Source: Saccharopolyspora erythraea (GTDB lineage Bacteria; Actinomycetota; Actinomycetes; Mycobacteriales; Pseudonocardiaceae). Taken from it: a stretch of DNA of 64,000 nt. Below are positions 35,576 through 45,163 of this stretch, one piece after another. The stretch is taken from the NCBI RefSeq assembly GCF_018141105.1, contig NZ_CP054839.1, positions 4,216,001 through 4,280,000 of the forward strand, read 5' to 3'. The notes below the pieces were generated by a model. The model saw only the letters and a program-made list of their open reading frames with translations. It was not told where the DNA came from and did no database searches. Each line of letters begins with the position of its first letter. The first letter of the stretch is position 1. Made by a program: the position numbers and the translations under genes.

Positions 35576-36616
35576 GTGGGTGACGAACACGGACGCGGAC
35601 ACGGTCATCGCCACGGCCACGGCCACGGCCACGGCCACGGCTGGCTGGCGAGGCTGCGGCACGCCGCGACCCCGCACGGGCACGACTCGTCGGAGATGGT
35701 CGACGGGGCGATGCGGGCCAGTCGCAAGGGGATGCGGGCGTTGTGGCTGTCCTGCGGGGTTCTGGTGCTCACCGCGACCGGACAGGCGGTGCTGGTCGCC
35801 TTCACCGGATCGGTCGCGCTGCTCGGCGACACCCTGCACAACTTCGCCGACGCCATGACGGCGGTGCCGCTGGCGATCGCCTTCCTGCTCGCGCGGCGGC
35901 CCGCCACCAGGCGCTTCACCTACGGTCTCGGGCGAGCCGAAGACCTCGCCGGACTGCTCGTCCTGCTGGTGATCGCCGTCTCGGCCGTGCTGGCCGGCTG
36001 GGAGGCGGTCCGGCGGCTCGTCGAGCCGCAGCCGGTGGACCACGTCGGCTGGATCGCCGCCGCCGGTGTTCTCGGTTTCGCGGGCAACGAGCTGGTCGCC
36101 CGTTACCGCATCCGGGTCGGCAGGCAGATCGGATCGGCCGCGCTCGTCGCCGACGGCCTGCACGCCCGCACCGACGGGTTCACCAGCCTCGCGGTGCTGC
36201 TCTCGGCCGGTGGCGCGGCGCTGGGCTGGTGGTGGGTAGACCCGGTCGTCGGACTGCTCATCACCGTGGCGATTCTGTCGGTGCTGCGGGGAGCGGCCAA
36301 GGAGGTCCTGGGCCGCATGCTCGACGCGGTCGACCCCGCCGACGTCCGGCGCGCGGAGGAGGCGCTGGCCGGCACCCCGGGGGTGCGCGGTGTCGGCCGG
36401 CTGCGGATGCGCTGGGTCGGCCACAGCCTGCACGCCGAGACCGAGCTGGACGTGGACCCGGATCTGAGCCTCGCGCAGGCGCACCGCATCGCCCACGAGG
36501 CCGAGCACCGGCTCCTGCACGCCCTGCCGCGCATGGGTGCGGTGCTGGTGCACGCCCACCCCGCGCAGTCGGCCGCGCACGACGTGGTCGCCCACCACCG
36601 GGAGCCCGGCGGCTGA
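35576..36616 (+). CDS. Cation diffusion facilitator (zinc-type) transporter
   Basis: The product has 346 residues. After a His/Gly-rich N-terminus (nine His among residues 5-21, a likely metal-binding tail), six transmembrane helices follow. Metal sites are visible as HNFAD in TM2 and HARTD in TM5, the HxxxD pair of zinc-preferring CDF proteins. A cytoplasmic C-terminal domain ends LVHAHPAQSAAHD. It exports Zn or a related ion in exchange for protons. AGGAGG at 35563-35568 fixes the GTG start. The His tail is coded by a GGCCAC tandem repeat. Confidence 0.92.
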   Translation: MGDEHGRGHGHRHGHGHGHGHGWLARLRHAATPHGHDSSEMVDGAMRASRKGMRALWLSCGVLVLTATGQAVLVAFTGSVALLGDTLHNFADAMTAVPLAIAFLLARRPATRRFTYGLGRAEDLAGLLVLLVIAVSAVLAGWEAVRRLVEPQPVDHVGWIAAAGVLGFAGNELVARYRIRVGRQIGSAALVADGLHARTDGFTSLAVLLSAGGAALGWWWVDPVVGLLITVAILSVLRGAAKEVLGRMLDAVDPADVRRAEEALAGTPGVRGVGRLRMRWVGHSLHAETELDVDPDLSLAQAHRIAHEAEHRLLHALPRMGAVLVHAHPAQSAAHDVVAHHREPGG

Positions 36617-36671
36617 GCGGCTGTGGAAGATCAATGACATGGCCTGAGTGCCGCCGAGCGACTGTCGGCGG

Positions 36672-36690
36672 ATGCCCGCCCGCCGGGCAT
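36672..36690 (+). terminator. Hairpin after the CDF gene
   Basis: ATGCCCG (36672-36678) and CGGGCAT (36684-36690) pair perfectly around a 5-base loop, 56 bases after the CDF stop. No T-tract is present. Confidence 0.5.
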
Positions 36691-36706
36691 AACAACATCA
36701 CTCTTG

Positions 36707-36718
36707 ACTTATATAAGT
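36707..36718. promoter_or_regulatory. ACTTATATAAGT palindrome
   Basis: A 12-base perfect palindrome overlaps TTGACT (36704-36709), 56 bases before the SRPBCC start. The form is like ArsR-family operators in actinomycetes. No ArsR gene is adjacent, so the regulator would act from elsewhere (inference). Confidence 0.55.
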
Positions 36719-36773
36719 GCTTGCTGTGATGCTGCTCCCCGTCCGCGTCCGGCGTGCAGGGAGATCCGCGAGC

Positions 36774-37415
36774 ATGATCGATATCGCCAGTCAGCTCAAG
36801 GCGATCCACCGCGAGGTCGGCAGGCTGTCGACCACCAGCGGGGAGGTCGTCGAAGTCCTGGTCCGGCGCCAGTACGAGGCGCCGGTCGAGGACGTCTGGG
36901 ACGCCGTGACGGACCCGGAGCGCTTGCGGCGCTGGTTCCTCCCGGTCAGCGGCGACCTGCGGCCCGGCGGGTCGTTCCAGCTCGAGGGCAACGCCGGGGG
37001 CGAGATCCTGGTCTGCGAGGCGCCCAACCGGCTCAGGGTCACCTTCGGCTCCGCGACCAGCATCGTCGAGTTGCGGCTGGCCGCCGACGGGGACGCCACC
37101 GTGCTGGAGCTCGCGCACACCGTGCCCATCGAGCTCGCGGGCAGCGGTGCCGGCTCCCTGTACGTCGGGCCCGGCTGGGACGGAGCGGTCATGGGCCTGG
37201 GGCTGTTCCTCGCGGGCCACGTCGTCGAGGACCCGGTCGCGGCCGCGAACTCCCTGGAGACGCAGGAGTTCTCGCGGGGGTCCGTGCACGAGTGGGCAGC
37301 GGTTGTCGACTCGTCGGGCACCGCCACCGCCGAGGAGATCACCGCCGCGACCGAGGTGTCGCTCGCGCAGTTCGCGCCCGACCTGACCAAGCCAGAGGGA
37401 GACCGACCGAGTTAG
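36774..37415 (+). CDS. SRPBCC/AHSA1-domain protein
   Basis: The product has 213 residues. VLVRRQYEAPVEDVWDAVTDPERLRRWF near residues 25-55 (read in two halves) is the entry to an activator-of-Hsp90-ATPase-like (SRPBCC) fold with a hydrophobic pocket. It may bind a lipid or aromatic ligand; the function is unknown. Such genes commonly sit next to an ArsR regulator, absent here, though an ArsR-like palindrome lies upstream. AGGGAGA precedes the ATG at 36774. Confidence 0.82.
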   Translation: MIDIASQLKAIHREVGRLSTTSGEVVEVLVRRQYEAPVEDVWDAVTDPERLRRWFLPVSGDLRPGGSFQLEGNAGGEILVCEAPNRLRVTFGSATSIVELRLAADGDATVLELAHTVPIELAGSGAGSLYVGPGWDGAVMGLGLFLAGHVVEDPVAAANSLETQEFSRGSVHEWAAVVDSSGTATAEEITAATEVSLAQFAPDLTKPEGDRPS

Positions 37416-37492
37416 TACGTGTTTCAGACGTGGCTTGCGTAGTGGGGCGCCTGGCGTCCCACACCGCAAGCGGCTCGGCGGCTTGTCAAACA
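37413..37492. repeat. Stop-codon-linked intergenic repeat, copy 2
   Basis: It begins at the TAG stop of the SRPBCC gene (TAGTACGTGTTTCAG) and ends GCTTGTCAAACAGA. The outer arms (TGTTTCA 37420-37426, TCAAACA 37486-37492) are imperfect; an inner perfect stem GCTTGCG (37433-37439) / CGCAAGC (37465-37471) is strong. The GTGG-TTGCGTAG-GGGG core matches copy 3 at 15 of 18 bases. Confidence 0.6.
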
Positions 37493-37593
37493 GAACTACC
37501 TCGCGTCCGGCGATCAAGATCGGCTCTCCCCTGGAACCGCGGCCCGCAGGATGACATCGTGCAGGGGACGTTTCTGGTGTGAGGAGTGCCCAC

Positions 37594-39072
37594 GTGACCG
37601 AGCTGCTGCCGTCCCCCGCCCGTCCGGCCGAGGTGAGCGCTCTGATCGGCGCCGACCGCCTGGCGGGGCAGGGCTGGATCGACGACGTGGACCCGTCGCG
37701 CGGTGCGGTCGTCGCGAGGCTGGCGAGGTGTGGTGCGGCCGAGGTCGCCACCGCGGTCGCGACCGCCCGGGAGACGTTCCGGCGGCAGTGGCGCCGCAGG
37801 CCGGCGTCGGAGCGGGGCTCGCTTTTGCGTGCCGTGGCCGACCGAATCCGGGCGGAGGCCGAGGATCTGGCGGTCCAGGAGAGCACCGAGACCGGCAAGC
37901 CGCTGCGCCAGGGCCGGGCCGACGTCGCCGCCGCGGCCAGGTACTTCGAGTTCTACGGTTCGGTCGTGGAGGCCCTGCACGGCGAGATCGTTCCGCAGGT
38001 CGGCGACAACCAGGTGTTCGTGCACCGCGAACCGCACGGTGTCACCGGGCACATCGTGCCCTGGAACTACCCGCTGCAGATCACCGCGCGCTCGGCCGCG
38101 GCGTCGCTGGCCGCCGGGAACTGCTGCGTGATCAAGCCCGCGGAGGAGGCGTCGCTCGGAGCCGTCCGGCTTGCCGAGATCGCGTTGGAGGCCGGAGTGC
38201 CCGCCGGCTGCTTCAACGTGGTGACCGGTCTCGGCGAGGAGGCCGGCGCGGCGCTGGCCGCGGCCCCGGTCGACCACCTGGCGTTCACCGGCTCGGTCGA
38301 GGTGGGGCGGCTGGTGGCGGCCGCGGCGGGCCGCAACCTGGTGCCGACGACCATGGAGCTCGGCGGCAAGAGCCCCAACATCGTCTTCGACGACGCCGAC
38401 CTGGAGCTGGCGCTGCCCACCATCGTCAACTCGATCGTGCAGAACGGCGGGCAGACGTGTTCGGCGGGCTCGCGGCTGCTGGTGCACCGCGACGTGCACC
38501 GGCGTGTGGTCGACGGGATCGCCGAGCGCTTCCGGGCGTTGCGGCTGGGCCCGGCGCTGGAGGACCCGGACCTCGGGCCGCTGATCTCGGCCGCCCAGCG
38601 GGAGCGCGTGGCGGGGCTGGTCGGCGACGGCGCGGGGGACGGCAGGCTGGTCACCGGCGGCCGGGCGGCGGAGGGTCCCGGCCTGGACGACGGGTACTTC
38701 TTCGAGCCGACGCTGGTCGACGACGTGGCCCCGGACTCGCTGCTCGCCCGGGAGGAGATCTTCGGTCCGGTGCTGGCCGTGACCCCGTTCGACGACCTCG
38801 ACGAGGCGGTGCGCATCGCCAACGGCACCGACTTCGGCCTGGTTGCCGCGGTGTGGACCCGCAACGTCGGCCGGGCGCACTGGATCTCCCGCGAACTGGA
38901 CGCGGGGCAGGTCTTCGTCAACACCTATGGCGCGGGCGGCGGCGTGGAGCTGCCCTTCGGCGGGGTCAAGAACTCCGGATTCGGCCGGGAGAAGGGCTTC
39001 GAGGGGCTGCTCGCCTACACGCGGACCAAGACGGTGGCCGTGCGGTCAGTCGCCGACGACGACATCGGATGA
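37594..39072 (+). CDS. NAD(P)-dependent aldehyde dehydrogenase
   Basis: The product has 492 residues, standard for the family. Catalytic Cys289 (GGQTCSAGS) and general base Glu255 (MELGGKSPN) are present, as are VPWNYPL, the FTGS cofactor loop and EEIFGPV. It oxidises an aldehyde to the acid in the cytoplasm; substrate cannot be told. GAGGAG supports the GTG at 37594 over the one at 37579. No partner gene is close on the same strand, so it is probably monocistronic. Confidence 0.92.
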   Translation: MTELLPSPARPAEVSALIGADRLAGQGWIDDVDPSRGAVVARLARCGAAEVATAVATARETFRRQWRRRPASERGSLLRAVADRIRAEAEDLAVQESTETGKPLRQGRADVAAAARYFEFYGSVVEALHGEIVPQVGDNQVFVHREPHGVTGHIVPWNYPLQITARSAAASLAAGNCCVIKPAEEASLGAVRLAEIALEAGVPAGCFNVVTGLGEEAGAALAAAPVDHLAFTGSVEVGRLVAAAAGRNLVPTTMELGGKSPNIVFDDADLELALPTIVNSIVQNGGQTCSAGSRLLVHRDVHRRVVDGIAERFRALRLGPALEDPDLGPLISAAQRERVAGLVGDGAGDGRLVTGGRAAEGPGLDDGYFFEPTLVDDVAPDSLLAREEIFGPVLAVTPFDDLDEAVRIANGTDFGLVAAVWTRNVGRAHWISRELDAGQVFVNTYGAGGGVELPFGGVKNSGFGREKGFEGLLAYTRTKTVAVRSVADDDIG

Positions 39073-39130
39073 TCCTGTTAGGACGAACGCCGCGGGTGCC
39101 GTCCGGCTCGTGGGACGCCCCTCGGTCGTG

Positions 39131-39160
39131 TTGACACCGTTTCCCCGCGCTGGTGACGAT
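39131..39160 (+). promoter_or_regulatory. Promoter of the first sulfur-type leader peptide
   Basis: TTGACA at 39131-39136 is a consensus -35. A weak -10 (TGACGA or GACGAT) lies 17-18 bases later at 39154-39160. The expected transcription start is close to the leader GTG/ATG at 39167-39170. Confidence 0.5.
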
Positions 39161-39169
39161 GGGAGCGTG

Positions 39170-39244
39170 ATGACTTCCGCTCTTTGCACCAGGCGCAGGT
39201 ACGTGGACCAGCTCCGCGTGTCGAGCCAGGCGTGTCGCGACTGA
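39170..39244 (+). CDS. Cys-ending leader peptide upstream of an SsuE-like gene
   Basis: The 24-residue peptide contains TRRRYVDQLRVSSQACRD at its C-terminus. This matches the actinobacterial putative leader peptide type (RRxxVDLLRxxxxxC) found before sulfur-assimilation genes. It should act in cis: ribosome behaviour at the late Cys codon reports cysteine supply and changes downstream expression. The SsuE-like gene begins 128 bases later on the same strand. Three relatives lie at 47839-47919, 48688-48765 and 48874-48945. Confidence 0.75.
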   Translation: MTSALCTRRRYVDQLRVSSQACRD

Positions 39245-39372
39245 CCTGAACCCGGCCGCCGCGCGACGTGGCGGCGCGGTCCCCGCGACGACCACGCGCG
39301 TTCGCCGGTGCGCTGACATCGCGCGGTCGTCCGCGGGACCGCGGCGAACTTCAGCGAATCAGAGGAGCACGC

Positions 39373-39933
39373 GTGTCCAACGTCCTGATCATCTCGGGGA
39401 GCCCTTCCGCGACGTCCAAGACCGAACGGGTCGGCGACCACCTCGCGCGCCGCCTGGCGGGCGGGGGCATCGCCGCCGAACACCTGCGCCTGCGCCGGCT
39501 CCCGCCCCGGCCGCTGCTGTCGGCCGACGCCGCCGACCCCGACGTGGCCGCCGCGGTGGCGCAGGTCGAGCGGGCGGACGGGATCATCCTGGCCACACCG
39601 ACCTACAAGGCGGCCTACTCGGGTCTGCTGAAGGTGTTCCTGGACCTGCTGCCGCAGTTCGGTTTCGCGGGCAAGGCGGTGCTGCCGCTGGCCACCGGCG
39701 GCAGCGTCGCGCACGTGCTGGCGCTGGACTACGGACTGCGCCCGGTGGTGCAGTCGCTGGGGCCCCGCCACGTCGTGCAGAGCTTCTTCCTGCTCGACAA
39801 GCACATCCTCGGCCTCGACGAGGAACTGTCCCTGCACGCCGACAGCGCGGCGCCGCTGGAGGACGTGCTCGCGCAGTTCCGCAAGGCGCTGGACGGCGTG
39901 CCGCACGAGACCGTGCTGGGCCGCTCGGCCTGA
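39373..39933 (+). CDS. ssuE: NADPH-dependent FMN reductase, SsuE type
   Basis: The product has 186 residues, flavodoxin-like. ISGSPSATSKTER is the FMN phosphate loop, and ATPTYKAAYSGLLKVFLDLLP (read in two pieces) is the SsuE/MsuE signature. It supplies reduced FMN to a sulfonate or sulfone monooxygenase that frees sulfite from organosulfur compounds. No matching monooxygenase gene lies in the window. AGAGGAG precedes the GTG start. The upstream leader peptide indicates sulfur-dependent control. A strong terminator follows. Confidence 0.88.
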   Translation: MSNVLIISGSPSATSKTERVGDHLARRLAGGGIAAEHLRLRRLPPRPLLSADAADPDVAAAVAQVERADGIILATPTYKAAYSGLLKVFLDLLPQFGFAGKAVLPLATGGSVAHVLALDYGLRPVVQSLGPRHVVQSFFLLDKHILGLDEELSLHADSAAPLEDVLAQFRKALDGVPHETVLGRSA

Positions 39934-39948
39934 ACTCCGCGGACCATC

Positions 39949-39989
39949 GGAGCAGCGGCCGGGGCGCTCGCCCCGGCCGCTGCTCCGTT
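39949..39989. terminator. Bidirectional terminator between ssuE and the ABC binding-protein gene
   Basis: A perfect 17-bp stem (39949-39965 with 39970-39986, arms beginning GGAGCAGCGGCCGGGGC) has a 4-base loop and is followed by GTTTCA. It separates two convergent genes. Confidence 0.9.
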
Positions 39990-40907
39990 TCACGTGATCT
40001 CGGGTGGACTGGTTCGGGACTCCGGGATCGCCGACGAGGCGGTGCCCCACTTGTCCAGGATGCGCTTGTAGGAGCCGTCCTGGATCAGCTTGTTCACCGC
40101 CGCCTGCAACGCAGGGGCCAGCGGTGAAGCCTTACGCACCGCGAACCCGACGTCGAGGCGGCGGAACTCGTTGAGGAACTTCAGGTTCGGCTGCTGGGCG
40201 ACGCCGTAGCGCAGACCGTTGATGGTGCTCATCAGCACGTCGACCTTGCCCTGGTTGAGCGCCGAGTACAGCGCGCTCTGCTCAGAGAACACCTGCACCT
40301 GGTACTCGGGCCGGCCGCTTCGGGCGCAGCGGTCGCGCTGCGCGTTGAGCGTGGCCTCGAACGTGGTTCCCGCCGACGTGCCGACCGTTCGGCCGCACAG
40401 CTGGGTCACGTCGGTGACCGGCGGCAGGTCGCTGTCCCGGCGGACGGCGAACCCCTGGCCGTCGTTGATGTAGGTGACGAAGTCGATGGTCTTCTTGCGT
40501 TCCTCGGTGACCCCGAAGTTGCCGGTGCCGACCTCGTACTTGCCGCTGCCGAGCGCGGGCAGGACCGCCTCGAACGCCGCGGCCTCGCGTTCGACCCGCA
40601 CGCCCAGGACCCCTGCGACGGCATCGGCGATGTCGATGTCCTGGCCGACGGCGGTGCCGTCGTCCTCGGCGTGGAACGCCCCCGGCGGCGAGCCGCCGAT
40701 CGACGAGCCGAAGCGGATCACGCCGCTGCGCCGGGTCTCCTCGGGCAGCAGCGCCGCGATCGATTCGTCCTTCTGGATCGCCGAGACAACGTCGGTGTGG
40801 ACGTCCAGGCCCGGCGCGGTCGCCGGCGCCGTGCCGCAGGCGCCTGCCAGCAGTGCGGTCAGGCCGAGCGCGGCGGTGAGTGTTGCTGGTCGGTGCCAGG
40901 TCCTCAT
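39990..40907 (-). CDS. Amino-acid-type ABC transporter substrate-binding lipoprotein
   Basis: The product has 305 residues. A signal peptide ends in a lipobox (LLAGAC), so the protein is anchored outside the membrane. The rest is a family 3 solute-binding fold (GQDIDIADAVAGVLGV, GTGNFGVTEERKKTIDF, YKRILDKWG). It is like glutamate/cystine-binding proteins. The partner permease and ATPase are at 41473-43187 on the other strand, an unusual split. Given the sulfur context, the ligand may be cystine or another sulfur amino acid (inference). Confidence 0.9.
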   Translation of the reverse strand: MRTWHRPATLTAALGLTALLAGACGTAPATAPGLDVHTDVVSAIQKDESIAALLPEETRRSGVIRFGSSIGGSPPGAFHAEDDGTAVGQDIDIADAVAGVLGVRVEREAAAFEAVLPALGSGKYEVGTGNFGVTEERKKTIDFVTYINDGQGFAVRRDSDLPPVTDVTQLCGRTVGTSAGTTFEATLNAQRDRCARSGRPEYQVQVFSEQSALYSALNQGKVDVLMSTINGLRYGVAQQPNLKFLNEFRRLDVGFAVRKASPLAPALQAAVNKLIQDGSYKRILDKWGTASSAIPESRTSPPEIT

Positions 40908-41472
40908 CGGAGTTTCTTCCTCGATTGTGCGGTGGAACGGCTCAGGAAGCGGTGACGGAGGGGCGCAGACATGACGCCTCGAAGTCCACAGTGCCCGGTC
41001 GTGGTGCTCGCCTTCGGTGGAAATCTTTGGTGGCGCCGATTCCCAGGAACTCAAACAGGCATGACGTCGCCTGTCGCGGACGGCGTCCGCTGGGCAGGAT
41101 GCGGTGGTGCGGCGGGAGGGAGCAGAACGGGCGTCGGCCGGCCGGCGCTCGGCGCGCAGCGCCGGGCGTCTGAGGGATGGCCGGGGCCAGCGGTGCGGTC
41201 AGCGACTACAGGAAGCCGACCACACGAGCCCCAGGTCGATGTGGGGCCGCGTCACCAAGCGGGGCTGGTACGTCACGGTTCGAGGATTCCGCGCGCGGCC
41301 GGGGCGGTCAACGGCGGCCACCCCTTGGGACGGCCCACGTGCGGCGGCTTGACCGGGCGGTGCGCGGGGTTATCGTCGATCACGAGGCCGGTGGTGGCTC
41401 GACCGCGTTGAGGGACGTGGTCGACGGCGGCGGGTGCCGTCCGTCCCTTTCCCTTCCCGCGAGTAGGAAACC
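40908..41472. promoter_or_regulatory. Divergent control region between the binding protein and its permease
   Basis: I find no convincing gene in these 565 bases. A rightward promoter candidate is TTGACC (41349-41354) and TATCGT (41371-41376), spaced 16. I looked for a Cys-ending leader peptide before either operon and found none. Confidence 0.45.
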
Positions 41473-42420
41473 ATGACCCGTTCCCATCTGCGGGCGGTCG
41501 ACGATGTCGGTGTTCCCGACGTCGTGACCGCACCGCCGAAAGTCGTACCGCTGCGCCACCGCGCGCGGTGGGTGGCCGCCGCCGTCGTGCTGGTGCTCCT
41601 GGCGCTGCTGGTCCGGTCGGTGCTGACGAACCCGAACTTCCAGTGGCAGGTCGTCTGCGCGTACTTCACCACGCCCGCCGTGCTGCACGGGCTGCTGATG
41701 ACCCTGTGGCTCACGGCCGTGACGATGGTCCTCGGCTTCCTGCTGGGCACCGCGCTGGCCGTGATGCGGCTGTCGGGCAACCCGGTGCTGGCAGGGTTGA
41801 GCTGGGGCTACGTGTGGCTGTTCCGATCGATCCCGCTACTGGTGCAGTTGCTGTTCTGGTTCAACATCGGCGCGCTGTACCCGGTTCTGGGCGTGGCGCC
41901 GTTCACCGTCTCCACCGTCAACCTGATCGGCGGGACGACCACCGCGATCATCGGCCTGGTGCTGCACGAGGCCGCCTACGCAGCCGAGATCGTGCGCGGC
42001 GGCATCCTCTCGGTCGACGTGGGGCAGACCGAGGCCGCGCAGGCGCTGGGAATGCGCAAGTCGCGCGTGCTGCGCCGGATCGTGCTCCCGCAGGCCATGC
42101 GGGCCATCATCCCGCCGTCGGGCAACCTGCTGGTCGGCACGCTCAAGGGCACCTCGATCGTCAGCGTCATCGCGGTGCACGACCTGCTCTACTCGGTGCA
42201 GATCATCTACAACCGCAACTACCTGGTCATCCCGCTGCTGCTGGTGGCGTGCATCTGGTACCTCGTCGTCACGACGGTGCTCACCACCGGCCAGTACTAC
42301 GTCGAGCGGCACTACGCGCGCGGCGCCGAACGCCGTCTGCCACCGACGCCGGTGCGGCGACTGCGCTCCGCGTGGCGGGATCTCGCCGCACGCGCCGCGA
42401 GGCAGGGAGGAACCGCCTGA
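41473..42420 (+). CDS. Polar amino-acid ABC transporter permease
   Basis: The product has 315 residues. An N-terminal soluble stretch of about 35 residues precedes the family HisM-type domain with five to six helices. The ABC-interaction loop [22 protein letters not shown] is present. It forms the channel for the adjacent ATPase. The ATG of the ATPase gene overlaps its stop, so the two are coupled. Confidence 0.92.
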   Translation: MTRSHLRAVDDVGVPDVVTAPPKVVPLRHRARWVAAAVVLVLLALLVRSVLTNPNFQWQVVCAYFTTPAVLHGLLMTLWLTAVTMVLGFLLGTALAVMRLSGNPVLAGLSWGYVWLFRSIPLLVQLLFWFNIGALYPVLGVAPFTVSTVNLIGGTTTAIIGLVLHEAAYAAEIVRGGILSVDVGQTEAAQALGMRKSRVLRRIVLPQAMRAIIPPSGNLLVGTLKGTSIVSVIAVHDLLYSVQIIYNRNYLVIPLLLVACIWYLVVTTVLTTGQYYVERHYARGAERRLPPTPVRRLRSAWRDLAARAARQGGTA

Positions 42421-43187
42421 TGGGGACTTCGGCGATGGTGCGCGTGCGCGACCTGCACAAGAGCTTCGGCGCGACACCGGTGCTGCGCGGGGTTTCGCTG
42501 GAGGTGGCCGAGGGGGAGGTCACCTGCGTGATCGGTCCGTCCGGTTCCGGCAAGAGCACCCTGCTGCGGTGCGTGAACCACCTGGAGAAGATCGACGCAG
42601 GCACCGTCGAGGTCGACGGGGCGCTGGTCGGTTACCGCGAATCCGGCGGCAGGCTCCACGAACTGCCGGACCGGGCGATAGCCCGGCAGCGCGCCGAGAT
42701 CGGCATGGTCTTCCAGGACTTCAACCTGTTCGCCCACATGACCGTGCTGGAGAACCTGGTCGAGGCTCCGATCGGGGTGCGCGGTCTGTCCAGGAAGGAC
42801 GCGGTCGAGCGCGCTCGCGACGTGTTGCGGCTCGTGGGGCTGCCCGACCGCGCGGACTCCTACCCGAGGCAGCTCTCGGGCGGCCAGCAGCAGCGCGTCG
42901 CGATCGCACGCGCGCTGGCGATGCGGCCGAAGGTGCTGCTGTTCGACGAGCCGACCAGCGCGCTGGACCCGGAGCTGGTGGGGGAGGTGCTGTCGGTGAT
43001 GGAGGAGCTGGCCGCCGGCGGCCTGACGATGCTGGTGGTGACCCACGAGATGGGTTTCGCGCGGGAAGCCGCCGACTCGGTGGTGTTCATGGACGCGGGC
43101 CGGGTGGTCGAGAGGGGCTCGCCTGCCTCGGTGCTGGGCGCCCCGCGCGAGCGGCGGACCCGCGAGTTCCTGGACCGGGTGCTGTGA
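42420..43187 (+). CDS. Polar amino-acid ABC transporter ATP-binding protein
   Basis: The product has 255 residues. Walker [10 protein letters not shown] is at residues 39-47; the Q-loop VFQDFNLF, signature LSGGQQQRV and Walker [14 protein letters not shown] follow. It belongs to the GlnQ/HisP group. It powers uptake through the permease before it. Its stop overlaps the GTG of the FAD protein gene. Confidence 0.95.
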   Translation: MGTSAMVRVRDLHKSFGATPVLRGVSLEVAEGEVTCVIGPSGSGKSTLLRCVNHLEKIDAGTVEVDGALVGYRESGGRLHELPDRAIARQRAEIGMVFQDFNLFAHMTVLENLVEAPIGVRGLSRKDAVERARDVLRLVGLPDRADSYPRQLSGGQQQRVAIARALAMRPKVLLFDEPTSALDPELVGEVLSVMEELAAGGLTMLVVTHEMGFAREAADSVVFMDAGRVVERGSPASVLGAPRERRTREFLDRVL

Positions 43188-45091
43188 GCGCCCGCCTGGT
43201 GATCGTCGGGGCGGGCCCGCGCGGTGCGGGCCTGCTGGAGCGCATCGGTGCAGGCGCCCCGGAGCTGTTCACGACCGGGGAGCTGACCGTGCACCTGGTG
43301 GACCCGCATCCGCCGGGCGCCGGGCGGCTGTGGCGGGCCGACCAGTCGGAGCTGCTGTGGATGAACTCGATGGCCGAGGACGTCACGATGTTCCTGGATT
43401 CCTCGGTGCGGTGCGAGGGCCCGGTCCGCGGCGGTCCGTCGTTGAGCGAGTGGGCCCGCGAGGCCGTCGAGCTGGAGGTGGCGGGATCGCCGGGACCGCT
43501 GGACGATCTGCCGGAGCGGATCGCCGGACAGGTCCGAGCCATGACCGGGCGGACCTTCGCGGGCCGTCAGGTGCAGAGCGCCTACCTGTCCTGGTTCTTC
43601 GACCGCGTGGTCTCGTCGCTGCCGGCCAACGTGTCGGTGCGGGTGCACGAGGACGACGTGGTGGACCTGGAAGACCTGCCCGGCGGGCGACAGCGGGTGC
43701 GGCTGGCCGAGGGCGCGGACCTGGTCGCCGACATCGTCGTGCTGGCGATGGGGCACACGGACGCCGAACCCGGCGGCGAACACGCGCGGCTTCGCGACTT
43801 CGCCCGCGGCCACGGCCTGTTCTACCTCGCTCCCGAGTACTCCGCCGATGCCGACCTCGACCGGTTGCCGCCGGGGGAGGACGTGATCATGCGGGGTTTC
43901 GGGCTGGCGTTCGTGGACCTCATGGTGCTGCTCACCGAAGGTCGCGGCGGGCGGTACCGGCGGTCGCGGGACGGCACGCTGACCTACCTGCCGTCGGGGC
44001 AGGAACCGAGGATCCACGTCGGTTCCCGCCGGGGCGTGCCCTACCGCTCGAAGATCGGCTACGGCCTGCAGGGGCCGCGTCCCCGCTATCCGCGGTTCTT
44101 CGGGCCCGAGCAGATCGACCGGCTGCCGCGCGGTGCGGACTTCGGTCGCGACGTGTGGCCGCTGATCGAGAAGGAGCTCGGCTGGGGCCACTATCACGAG
44201 CTGTTCACCGCGCACCCCGACCGCGCAACCACGAGCTGGGAGGAGTTCTCCGAGCGCTACGCGCGGCTCCCGCCGGGGTCCCCGGAACTCGCGGCGCTGG
44301 TGACCGACGCGGTGCCCAAGCCGGAGGACCGGCTCGACGTGCCGGCGCTCGATCGGCCGCTGGCGGGCCGGTCCTTCAGCGGCCGGGAGGAGTTGCAGGC
44401 GGCCGTGCGGGAGCACATCACCGCCGACCTGGCTCGCAGTGACGATCCGCGCCACAGCGCGGACCTCGGCGTCTTCCTGGCGCTGCTCTCGGTCTACGGT
44501 CAGCTTCCGGCCGTCTTCGACAAGCTCGGAGCGCGCTCGCACGTGCGGCAGCTCGACGGCTGGTTCTACGGCTTCTTCAACTACTTCGCCAGCGGGCCGC
44601 CCGGCCCGCGCCTGCGGCAGCTGCTCGCCCTGTCGCGAGCGGGGGTGGTGTCGTTCGTCGGGGCCGGCATGTGGGTGCGGGCAGTCGACGGGGAGTTCGA
44701 GGCGGGCGGTGCGAGCACCGGCGACGTGGTGCGCGCCCGCGCGCTGGTCGAGGCGAAGCTTCCCGCGCCGACCATGCGGCGCAGCCGCAACGCGTTGCTC
44801 CGTGGCCTGCTCGAACGAGGGGCGGCGGTGGAGGAAACGCTGGTGGAGGGCGATTTCCGGCACGTGACAGGACGACTGCTGGTGACTCAGGAGTCGGCGA
44901 GGGTGCTGAACCGCGAGGGCCGGGCGCATCCCCGCCGCTACGCGCTCGGCACCTACACCAGCGGCCGGGCGATGGCGGCCTTCGCGCGTCCGCACACGAA
45001 CTCGCCGGGCTTCCGGAAGAACGACGCCGTGGCACGCGAAATCCTGCGCTCCTTGGCCGAAGTGGAGCAGACGCACCGGGCGTGCGCCTGA
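43184..45091 (+). CDS. FAD/NAD(P)-binding protein of the amino-acid transporter operon
   Basis: The product has 635 residues. The Rossmann motif [16 protein letters not shown] at the N-terminus and [14 protein letters not shown] further on match the FAD-NAD(P)-binding family (PF13454 type). Later parts are helical with no second obvious domain. The gene is translationally coupled to the ABC ATPase (GTGA overlap), so its substrate is probably the imported amino acid or derivative. Relatives often lie beside sulfur amino-acid transporters, and it may oxidise such a compound (inference). A terminator follows. Confidence 0.82.
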   Translation: MSARLVIVGAGPRGAGLLERIGAGAPELFTTGELTVHLVDPHPPGAGRLWRADQSELLWMNSMAEDVTMFLDSSVRCEGPVRGGPSLSEWAREAVELEVAGSPGPLDDLPERIAGQVRAMTGRTFAGRQVQSAYLSWFFDRVVSSLPANVSVRVHEDDVVDLEDLPGGRQRVRLAEGADLVADIVVLAMGHTDAEPGGEHARLRDFARGHGLFYLAPEYSADADLDRLPPGEDVIMRGFGLAFVDLMVLLTEGRGGRYRRSRDGTLTYLPSGQEPRIHVGSRRGVPYRSKIGYGLQGPRPRYPRFFGPEQIDRLPRGADFGRDVWPLIEKELGWGHYHELFTAHPDRATTSWEEFSERYARLPPGSPELAALVTDAVPKPEDRLDVPALDRPLAGRSFSGREELQAAVREHITADLARSDDPRHSADLGVFLALLSVYGQLPAVFDKLGARSHVRQLDGWFYGFFNYFASGPPGPRLRQLLALSRAGVVSFVGAGMWVRAVDGEFEAGGASTGDVVRARALVEAKLPAPTMRRSRNALLRGLLERGAAVEETLVEGDFRHVTGRLLVTQESARVLNREGRAHPRRYALGTYTSGRAMAAFARPHTNSPGFRKNDAVAREILRSLAEVEQTHRACA

Positions 45092-45105
45092 CTCACGCGC
45101 GGGAA

Positions 45106-45145
45106 CGCGGCTCGGCCTTCGTGCACCGGCGAAGGCCGAGCCGCG
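45106..45145. terminator. Bidirectional terminator between convergent sulfur operons
   Basis: A perfect 16-bp stem, CGCGGCTCGGCCTTCG (45106-45121) with its complement at 45130-45145, has an 8-base loop. It lies between the FAD protein gene and ssuA. Confidence 0.85.
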
Positions 45146-45163
45146 ACGTCCTGCGAGCCGCCG

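Noticed and set aside
40908-41472. Cys-ending leader peptide before the amino-acid ABC operons
   Set aside because: No frame on either strand has RRxxVDxxR followed by a late Cys and a stop.
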